Positions 56,766 to 64,000 of a stretch of 64,000 nt of DNA are shown here, piece after piece; position 1 is the stretch's first letter, and every line of letters begins with the position of its first letter. This DNA is from Carnegiea gigantea (lineage: Eukaryota > Streptophyta > Magnoliopsida > Caryophyllales > Cactaceae). The DNA is taken from positions 129,501 through 193,500 of the forward strand of contig JAKOGI010000351.1 in NCBI GenBank assembly GCA_029747015.1, given 5' to 3'. The position numbers were made by a program, and so were the translations under genes. Under the pieces are notes generated by a model. That model did not search any database. It was not told where the DNA came from and saw nothing but the letters and a program-made list of their open reading frames with translations.

Positions 56766-57199
56766 ATCCCCCACTAATAGCATACAAACAATCGAAGAAA
56801 AGATCTGGACAAAGGAAGGATTAGACATTTAAGCATCAATATCTTTTGATTGAATTAATACAGAGTGAAGTGAAGCAACAACCGTGTCTATTGACGGAAT
56901 AAATCTTGAACTTGAAAGACCTTGATTGAGACCCCCACAACACTCATCACCCCTTATAGTCACTTTGTATTTTACGATAACTCACTTGCACATTTTAAGG
57001 CCATGCGCACACCTTAGGTCTCATAAGTGCTCTAGGGAGACAGCTCAAAGCCTCTCATAAAATGCGGTCACACCTTCAGACTTACGTAGGTAATTCCATT
57101 ATGTCCATCTCAACATGGACTACCATAATTATGGTATGGATTATTAAGAGCAAGACTTTACTCAACCTCACACATATCAATCGTTAAATCCATCAAGTG

Positions 57200-58463
57200 C
57201 GTCTCAGTAGCGCTACCTCAACAGGCTATGGATCCATTAAGAGCATAAGAACTCAACCTCTTAGAAGCACTAATAGGTGCTATAGGGATGGAGATGTAGT
57301 ACATGTTGAGACCAATATGGCTTCGTTTGACCACAATTGGGTATCCACTGTATTACCTCAATCCATGGGCTTCAGTTCCATCCCCCTCGACGTCTCGAGA
57401 ACTATTCGCCTAATCAAGCCTTTAGTCAATGGATCAGCTAAATTTTTCTCAGATCTCACATATTCCAAGAAGATGACACCATGTGTTAGCATCTATTTCA
57501 CAGCACTATGTCTGATGCGAATATGTCTCTTTTCTCCATTGTACATGCTGTTATGTGCAACTCTGATAGCTGCTTGTAAGTCACAATGAAGAGCAATAGC
57601 TATAGGCTGCCTCCCCTATGATGGCACATCTACTAGTAGATTTTTCAGTCATTCTACTTCTTGACCTGCCAACTCAAGACCAGTGAATTCAACTTCTATG
57701 TGAAACAAGCTATAAGTTTGCTTGGCAGACTTCTATGAAATAGCTTCTCCACCTAAGGTAAATACATAACCACTAGTAGAACAAACTTCATCATTATCAG
57801 GGACCCAGTTTGCATCACAAAATCCTTCTAACACAGTAGGAAATTTACTAAAATGCATGCACCAGTCCATATTACCTCTCAAGCACTTAAGCAAACGAAA
57901 TAATGCATCCCAATGTTCTTTATGAGACTTATGAATATAACAACTCAGTTGACTAATAGCATAAGCAATGTTAGGTCGAGTATAGTTCATGACGAATATC
58001 ACACTCCCTACGGTTTTAGCATACTCACTTTGGGAGACACTAGAACCTTTATTCTTTTTAAGATACATGCTATGGTTATAAGGAGTTCTCACTGGAAGCA
58101 CATCAAAATAGTTAAATTTCTTTAATACTTTTTCAATGTAATAAGACTGACACAAAGAAAAACCATCATTAGTCTTTCTAATCTTAATCCTTAGGATTAC
58201 ATTAGCTTCACCCATGTCCTTCATTTCAAAATAAGAAGATAACAATTTTTTAGTCTCATTAACAACACCTACATTAGTGCCAAATATCAACATGTCATCC
58301 ACATATTGATATATTATCATACAATCTGAACCTATTACCTTTGAAGATTGTAAAGAGATTTTCTAAGCTTGTATACTTTATTCTCCTATCCAGGAATTTT
58401 ACAATCCTCGGGGTTGAGTCATATAAATCTCTTCCTTTAGGTCATCATTAAGGAATGTTATTT
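57200..58463 (-). pseudogene. Copia element 6 reverse transcriptase and RNase H remnants
   Basis: From 58463 down: FLNDDLKEEIYMTQPRG, a break, then MIIYQYVDDMLIFGTNVGV (intact YVDD), FEMKDMGEANVILRIKI, YYIEKVLKKFNYFDVLPVRT, and RNase H VGSVIFVMNYTRPNIAYAIS, FCDANWVPDNDEVCSTSGYV to a stop at 57733. A second segment to 57200 has HIRIRHSAVK and NLADPLTKGL. The 195-codon stretch 58320-57733 is open; elsewhere there are stops. The upstream half of the enzyme is displaced by the Sirevirus. Confidence 0.82.
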
Positions 58464-59969
58464 TGTTGACTTAGAGAGTACACAACCACAAGAGGGGGGG
58501 TGAATTGTGGTGTCCGATTTTTGCAAGTTGCTGACAAACAGTCTTGGACCCTGTTTGCACAGGTTGTTTCTGAGATAGGCAGAAGCGAAAATCCAACAAA
58601 ATTGAATGTGGAAATAATAGACACAGGATTTTTACGTGGAAAACACCTCTAGCCTAACTGAGGTTAAAAACCACGACCTACCTCGTGTAGGATTTAAACA
58701 CTTCACTAAACGGGCTAATCAAGTTACAATAGTAACACACCTTGTTACAACTTGTAACACACGTAACCTGTCTTCCCTAAGACAAGTTACCCCACGTCCA
58801 AAATCCCCTTGATTTGGACACACACTCTACTCACTCTTGTGAAAGAAGAATGTAAAGAAAAAACACCCTATTACAATGCTTCTCAACTAAGCTAATATAG
58901 GGTACAATGAAGTCCTAGTATGCCAACTTTGAAAGCTCAATTAATTCACTCACAAGGCTCGGTTTTCTTTTCAAACGTTTTAGCTCATGAACTCAGATTT
59001 TTTCTCTTTGAAAACCGATGTCTCCAAGATTGTAAGAAGCCGCCTTTTATAGTGCTTGGAAAACAATTCATCAAATTTTTGGAAACTAAAAAATCTGAAG
59101 AATATAGAATCCTTTACCTACAAGGGATGGAAAAACTATTTCTGAAATTTTTGGAAACTAAAATCCTAGAGAAAATAGAATCCTTTAGCTATAAGGGGTA
59201 AGGTGACATGAGCTGAAAAACACTTCCTGAACCGCGTGCATAAGGCGGTGTTCTTTAGCAGCTAGCCCATGTTTTTCTCAACTACCTTATCCACTTGCCA
59301 AAAATTGGATATTCTTTTTATTCAAAAAGATTTTGCAAATCCCTTAAGATTTTTGATAACTGTTTTTTTGGGATAAAGAATAAAATACTCCATAAAAAAA
59401 TCTTTCTTGCAAATCTTTAAAGAAGCTGCTCAAAATCCAAAAGATAAAAATCATGCAAAGCAGTTTTTCGCAGCTTATTCTGGAAACACCCTGATCGCCC
59501 TGTTTCCAGGGTTGTTCTGAAGGGTGATCCGAAATATTTTCCAAAAAGCAAAACCGTTTCCAGTGAGTGGTACATTAAAACTTTCTAATTGGCATATTAA
59601 CAAGAGTCTAAAAATATAAAACCAAATCAGATCAAGACATCTTGTTGTAACCACTAGTCATCTTGTAGAATGACTTTGCTGCAAACACTTCACAGAATAT
59701 GCTTCAAACACCGCACGGAACCTGTTTGTCACAGCTGCACATATCTTATGTTTCAAACACTTCTCAGGATATGCTTCAAAACACCTCACAGAACCTGTTC
59801 CTCACAGGTGTTCTTACATTGCTGACTTGAGTACCTGTTCTTGATAAACCATTAGTCAAGTAGTTTTAATACATTGAGAACAGCAGTAAGGTCCTGTTTG
59901 GAAAGCCTGTTTGGAGCAACAACAACAACACTTGGATTTGTTATCATCAAAACTTTATACATTCTAACA
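58464..59969 (-). repeat. 3' LTR of the Sirevirus-type element
   Basis: 1506 bp, plus-strand start TGTTGACTTAGAG, end ACATTCTAACA next to the purine tract. It contains two tandem duplications: a 75-80 bp unit with AAATTTTTGGAAACTAAAA (about 59074 and 59137) and a 72 bp unit starting CAAACACTTC (59682 and 59754). The plus-strand frames within it are not genes. Confidence 0.82.
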
Positions 59970-60446
59970 AATTCCCCCTTTTTGATGATGACAAACCAAG
60001 TGACCATATTGACTTTCAAGGGCAATTTAAGTGATTTGTACCAATTATTCAAATTCACATGAAGCAATTAGTATCGAAAAGATTGTAAGAAAATTAACTC
60101 GTCCATGGCAGAACTAAAACAATATTGGTCAACCTATCTTCCCCCTTTTGGCATCATTAAAAAGTAGGGGCGAACAGTCAAACAGAGGGTGCTTGCTATC
60201 ACCACCACTTGGGTAATGGAGGAAAGTCAACAGGCGATACACTCAAGTGTTTTGCTATGGTAATGAGATTGGCCATCCTAGTCACACACAAGCAATTCAC
60301 AACAAAAAGCAAGCAAGGCAAAGCCAATCAAAAAACAAGATAACCTATCATTCACCAAACGAGTGCAACAGAGTACAAACTGATTCACCAAGAGAAGTGA
60401 GAATAGGCTATGAGAACAACAGATGGAAACAGCTCATGAGGGGCGT
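59970..60446 (-). promoter_or_regulatory. 3' spacer with two polypurine-tract modules
   Basis: In element sense a module with AATGATGCCAAAAGGGGGAA (60158-60139) is followed 170 bp later by GTCATCATCAAAAAGGGGGA (59989-59970), which abuts the LTR. Both share a (A/C)ATCAT..AAAAGGGGGA core. The second is the tract expected to prime plus-strand DNA. Repeated tracts of this kind are a known Sirevirus trait. No gene is seen. Confidence 0.7.
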
Positions 60447-62402
60447 TCAAGGAGCAGAAGGAGAAAATTTTGCTGAAAGCGAAGAGAGAAGGGCGAGGAG
60501 ATCTTCATGGCATTTTGCATTGAGAGCCTTTTCCTCGTCCAGGGCAGCCTTTACGGCGTTAAGCTCAGTACTGAGGCGAGAGTTTTCTTCCAAAGCAGCC
60601 TCAAGCTTAGTTGAGGAACTGCCAGGAATAGGAGGACGGGGTGTACTGGTCCCCTGTTCTGAGGCAGACCCTTCAATCAAAGCATACCCACACCCCATAA
60701 GTGTGTTACTCCCAATCTCATCAATGAACTGAGCGCCCACCTTCTTCTACAGCATCACCCCAAAGTGCTCAAACACACTAGTCAGAAAGAAGCCGCATCC
60801 CACATCATGTTCCCTAGAGGTGTTTGCAATTCTTGCAATATGTCGAATCATGATGGCAGGAAGGTTAATTTGCACTTCCGTGTCCATCAGATCCATCAAA
60901 CACTGATCCATGGCATCAGCAAGATTTCGACCCTGGCCTCTGGGGATGACATTCTTGATGATAAACCAAAATAGCAATTGATGGAGCGATGTCATGTCCC
61001 CTTTCTTCACAGACTTGGGTGTTTGCAGGCTTGGTTGCTGGCTAAATTTCTGGGCGAGTTCCAGCAGCCTGGCTGTCCCTAGAATAGTCTTGTCTTCCCT
61101 CACATATATATCAAAGCCTGTGGAGGGAATCCCCAGAATGTCCCCTAATATCTTCGCATCAAAGCGAAGCTGCTTCCCATTAACAATACTTGTCACCACT
61201 CCTTCGGTGACAGTGCAGTTGGCATAGAACTCAGCTAACTCATGTACAGAACACCCCAGCTGGGTGTTTGTAAACAACTCATACCACCCCTGTACATGCA
61301 GCTTGTGCAGAAACACCCCCAGTCCCTGTTCCTCAAAATATTTGACCTTTATAATTTTGCCCCTGACAACCCGTCTCTGAATCAATTGGGTCAGTTTGGC
61401 TGAGATTGCAGACGGGGTAGATTTCTTGGCTCGTTTAGGTTGGGGCTCAGTAGGAGGGTCTTGGGTGGAGGCATGTTTGAGGGAGGCTTTTCTCTTGGGA
61501 GTTTTGAGGGGTGATGGTTTTGGTATAGGAAGAGGCTTATCCTCTGAGGACTCTGAGAACACGGGCGTGCCCTGTTTGAAGGCAGTGTTCTCAATGTCGC
61601 TATCTGATGAAGGCTCAGAGGAGGAATCAATCTCCTTAACAACAGGGGCTGACTGTTTGGTAGGACGAGGAGTGGAGTGAAAAGCTATTCGGGCTGATTT
61701 TCTTGTGGGTCTATTTGTGGGTTTGGCCAAAGAGGGGATTTGTGGTTTTGGTTTGACAGGGGGTTCACTTTTTGAGGGCGCTTCAGTCTGGCCGCTTTTA
61801 GGCCTTGATGGTGGTCGTGTTCTTGGTACTCTAGCACGCCTAGCCACAATTTTGTACCTTTTGCGTTTCTCATCGGTTTGTGTTACCGGTGTGGCTTGTG
61901 CAGGCTTAACAGGGGACTCCTCCATTTGACCACTACTTTCCCCTTCTTCTTTTGACAAATCCTCCCCTAGGTCATCCCTAAAAACTTCAGGCCCTGTTTC
62001 TGACCCTGTTTCCTGCTCAGGAAACAGCCCAAACGAATTGATGTCATCTAACCCATGGTCCAACAGAAAGAGTTCATCTAAAGCCCCAATTTCTCTTTCA
62101 GATGCCCCAACAAGTTCTTGGGGTTGACATGCGCCCGTTTCACCAAACAAAATCAATTCCCACCCAAATTTGTACGGGATGTCTTCCAATTTCAAATTCA
62201 CTGTTCTAAGGTCGATACTTTTCAAAAACCCAAAAGGTTTATAGGCAATGGGTCGAGGCGGTTCAGTATTTTTACCTTCCATGAGGGCCGTCAGAAATTG
62301 TGTAGGTGCAAACAGGGCTGTGGCTGTTTGCAAGGCTGTGCCCTGTGTTTGGTTGCCCTGGGTCAAGGTCGAGGAGCTCTCGAAGCTAATGGGGAATGCC
62401 AT
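60447..62402 (-). CDS. Sirevirus extra 3' ORF (plant transposon protein domain), with one in-frame stop
   Basis: A 551-codon ORF (62402-60747) ends at a TAG and continues in the same frame for 99 codons (60746-60447). The start ATG has A at -3 and G at +4. Layout: N-terminal 1-100 with no known fold; acidic 100-165; Pro/Lys/Ser-rich and basic 165-335 with NLS-like KRKRYK and KRAKK; folded part 335-551 (YFEEQGLGVFLHKLHVQGWY, LAEFYANCTV, IVNGKQLRFDAKILGDILGI), which matches the plant transposon protein domain. After the stop a coiled coil follows (KLEAALEENSRLSTELNAVK). No signal peptide or membrane span is visible, which argues against an envelope role even though Sireviruses often carry an env-like ORF here. 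The product's function is unknown. Confidence 0.78.
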
Positions 62403-62833
62403 TTTTCAGAGGAAGGAGAGAGATTAGGGTTTCTTGAACAGAGTGTCAAAGCAAGAGAGTTTCGGTGGAAGTGAGAGATTGAGCAAGAGCTTTAAAGGGA
62501 GAGAGAGACGTGCGAAATCTTTAAAAGATTTTGCCCGTTTTTACAACGGACTTTAGCATTTATTGCGGACGCCTCGGGAAGAGATTAGCAGTTTTCAATT
62601 TGTTGCACACATTTGACAAACAAGAGGCGTACCTGTTCCTGATGCTTGTTCTTGAGGTTACTTGCTCGGTAACTTTGGACAATAAGGGCAATCTCATTAG
62701 ACCTCAACGAGTGTCAGCAAATTGCAAACCTCACATATGCTAAACATAGCACACAAGTTGATTGCAAACAAAAATTTAACATGTTGTACCCGTCACTTTT
62801 AAATTTTGCAAATAGGGAGAGAGAACAGGTTGG
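62403..62833 (-). other. Spacer between pol and the extra ORF
   Basis: 431 bp without a reading frame of substance. A 3' splice or an internal start would be needed to express the downstream ORF. I see no obvious readthrough signal next to the pol stop. The sequence just ahead of ATG 62402 is CT-rich (TCTCTCTCCTTCCTCTG), like a plant 5' leader or polypyrimidine tract. Confidence 0.5.
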
Positions 62834-64000
62834 TCAGGTTGTTCTAATTAAGCCTAGTTCGAGTCTATTCCTTTCAAATTGTTCTCTACTCAATGCCTTT
62901 GTGAATACATCAGCAATTTGATTTTCAGTGGCACAAAAATTCATTGAGATCACTCCCTTTTCAACATTGTCTCTCAAGAAATGATGACGAATGTCAATAT
63001 GTTTTGTTCTTTTGTGTTGACATGGATTTTTGGCAATGTTAATTGCACTTGTATTGTCACAATAAATAGGAATACATCCTATGTCAACACAAAAGTCCTT
63101 GAGTTGTTGTCTTATCCATAATAACTGAGCACAACAAGATGCAGCTGCCACATACTCAGCTTCTGCTGTGGACAAGGCAACAGAGAGTTGTTTCTTGGTT
63201 GCCCAAGATACCAAACAAGGTCCAAGAAAGTGAGCCATACCTGAGGTGCTTTTCCTATCAACCAAGAAACCTGCGTAATCAGCATCAGCATACCCAACAA
63301 GATCAAAGTTGCAACCTTTAGGATACCATAAGGCTAGATCAGGTGTATGTCTTAAGTACCTAAAAATCCTTTTAACAGCCTTTAGATGAGTTTCTTTAGG
63401 GTTTGACTGAAAACGTGCACATAGACCAACACCAAAAACAATGTCAGGTCTACTAGCAGTTAGATATAGGAGTGACCCTATCATGCCCCTATAGGATTTC
63501 TCCTCAACTGAGAGACTACCATCATCCATTGCCAACCTAGTTGAAGGAGAGATGGGAGTATCAATGGGCTTGGCTGACTCCATCCCAAAACGCTTAAATA
63601 ATTCCTTAATATACTTTTGTTGATGGATCATGGTGCCGTTTGAAGTTTGCTTGATTTGCAAGCCTAAAAAGAAATTAAGCTCACCCATCATGCTCATTTC
63701 AAACTCACTCCTCATCATTTTTGAAAATTCATTGCACAATTCATGATGAGTTGCACCAAATATGATGTCATCAACATATACTTGGACAATTAACAAATGT
63801 TCCCCCTTAGATTTTAGAAACAAGATATTGTCTACCTTACCTCTTGTAAAATTATTTTCCAATAAAAAGCTTGACAACCGCTCATACCAAGCTCTAGGAG
63901 CTTGTTTTAAACCATAAAGTGCCTTGTCAAGTTTGAAAACATGGTTAGGAAATTCATCACTTTCAAAACCAGGGGGTTGTTTGACATACACTTCCTCTTT
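62834..64000 (-). CDS. Sirevirus-type reverse transcriptase and RNase H (partial pol)
   Basis: Open from the window edge to a TGA at 62834-62836; at least 388 residues. RT: MYVKQPPGFESDEFPNHVFK, LYGLKQAPRAWYERLSSFLL, VQVYVDDIIFGATHHELCNE (YVDD intact), MSMMGELNFFLGLQIKQTSN and GMIGSLLYLTASRPDIVFGV. RNase H: GYADADYAGFLVDRKSTSG (Asp), LSVALSTAEAEYVAAASCCA (Glu), IYCDNTSAINIAKNPCQHKR (Asp), TKHIDIRHHFLRDNVEKGVI, and IADVFTKALSREQFERN at the end. The catalytic residues are all present, and there is no stop or frame change, unlike every other pol in the window. The enzyme copies element RNA to DNA in the cytoplasmic particle. Integrase lies beyond the window. Confidence 0.9.
   Translation of the reverse strand, partial: KEEVYVKQPPGFESDEFPNHVFKLDKALYGLKQAPRAWYERLSSFLLENNFTRGKVDNILFLKSKGEHLLIVQVYVDDIIFGATHHELCNEFSKMMRSEFEMSMMGELNFFLGLQIKQTSNGTMIHQQKYIKELFKRFGMESAKPIDTPISPSTRLAMDDGSLSVEEKSYRGMIGSLLYLTASRPDIVFGVGLCARFQSNPKETHLKAVKRIFRYLRHTPDLALWYPKGCNFDLVGYADADYAGFLVDRKSTSGMAHFLGPCLVSWATKKQLSVALSTAEAEYVAAASCCAQLLWIRQQLKDFCVDIGCIPIYCDNTSAINIAKNPCQHKRTKHIDIRHHFLRDNVEKGVISMNFCATENQIADVFTKALSREQFERNRLELGLIRTT

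Larger units (their letters stand above)
56065..58463 (-). mobile_element. Ty1/copia element 6, 3' part, truncated by the Sirevirus
   Basis: Minus strand. The 3' LTR probably spans 56065-56765, then a purine tract AGTGGGGGAT, a 430 bp spacer, RNase H and RT. At 58463 the element is cut by the Sirevirus LTR inside the RT block FLNDDLKEEIY; the rest would lie beyond that insertion, outside the window. It has inserted into the first exon of ankyrin remnant C. Confidence 0.75.
58464..64000 (-). mobile_element. Sirevirus-type Ty1/copia element, 3' part (continues past the window)
   Basis: Minus-strand element entering from the right edge. Order in element sense: RT and RNase H (64000-62834, open throughout), a 430 bp spacer, an extra ORF (62402-60747 plus an in-frame continuation to 60447), a 3' spacer with two purine-tract modules, and a 1506 bp LTR (58464-59969). 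A Sirevirus assignment rests on the extra 3' ORF, the RT wording, the GTCATCATCAAAAAGGGGG tract and the LTR-end CACCCCCCCTCTTGTGG. The left target site would be TATTT (58459-58463). The 5' LTR, gag and integrase are outside the window. Confidence 0.85.

Noticed and set aside
61391..61929. Frames overlapping the Sirevirus extra ORF
   Set aside because: Shadow frames of a GC-richer coding region. Only the 551-codon frame has a domain match and a good start.
60447..62402. Calling the Sirevirus extra ORF an envelope protein
   Set aside because: No signal peptide or membrane span is visible, and basic NLS-like stretches argue against it. Position alone is not enough.
1..64000. tRNA, rRNA, CRISPR, riboswitch or bacterial-type operon
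   Set aside because: Nothing with the needed structure was seen. The tRNA-like motifs are retrotransposon primer sites or SINE tails.

Overview
This window reads as a repeat-dominated, AT-rich piece of a flowering-plant nuclear genome. The evidence is plant Ty1/copia and Ty3/gypsy LTR retrotransposons, one gypsy element with a tRNA-Asp-type primer site, a Sirevirus-type copia element, an RTE-like LINE, TS/Au-like SINE tails, MITEs, and remnants of the plant-specific ankyrin-PGG gene family. It is probably a eudicot, but the sequence does not prove that. I see no intact host gene, no tRNA or rRNA gene and no CRISPR array. Almost every recognisable reading frame belongs to a transposable element, and most are broken by stops and frameshifts.

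Layout. 1-11176: the 3' end of a decayed Athila-type gypsy element (integrase, long 3' spacer, about 2.4 kb LTR). Its LTR is split by a complete non-autonomous gypsy element (2562-9121) with a perfect CTTAA target duplication. 11177-14490: arm A of a long inverted repeat, itself interrupted by a SINE tail and an RTE-type LINE fragment. 16009-16440: ankyrin pseudogene A. 16655-21780: copia element 1 (minus). 22016-26785: copia element 2 (plus). 26786-29149: unassigned sequence with one MITE. 29150-34446: copia element 3 (plus). 34971-42643: copia element 4 (minus, perfect GTTCT duplication), lodged in the first exon of ankyrin pseudogene B. 43260-47654: copia element 5 (minus), between the two exon remnants of the same pseudogene, whose PGG part lies at 47655-48075. 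48195-49650: arm B of the inverted repeat. 52059-52411: a MITE-like TTCAACC-rich repeat. 53948-56064: ankyrin-PGG pseudogene C on the minus strand, split by a solo LTR (54480-55789) and a SINE-like tail. 56065-58463: a truncated copia element 6 (minus). 58464-64000: a Sirevirus-type element (minus), the youngest-looking element here, with an open pol frame and an extra 3' ORF.

How it fits together. The oldest layer is a small cluster of ankyrin-PGG genes (three decayed copies on both strands) plus a separate duplicated segment of about 1.4 kb now present as inverted copies about 35 kb apart. LTR elements then broke up both layers. Three nesting events can be read directly: gypsy inside a gypsy LTR, copia 4 inside ankyrin B, and the Sirevirus inside the reverse transcriptase of copia 6. 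Homology between the two inverted-repeat arms also fixes the right edge of the outer gypsy LTR.

The most interesting items are: the paired autonomous and non-autonomous gypsy elements that share a 3' spacer; the Sirevirus extra ORF with its in-frame amber stop before a coiled coil; the mismatched U3 ends of copia 4 despite a perfect target duplication; and the ankyrin-PGG remnants with the flanking inverted repeat. All homology statements come from reading the sequence and from knowledge of the families; no search was run.
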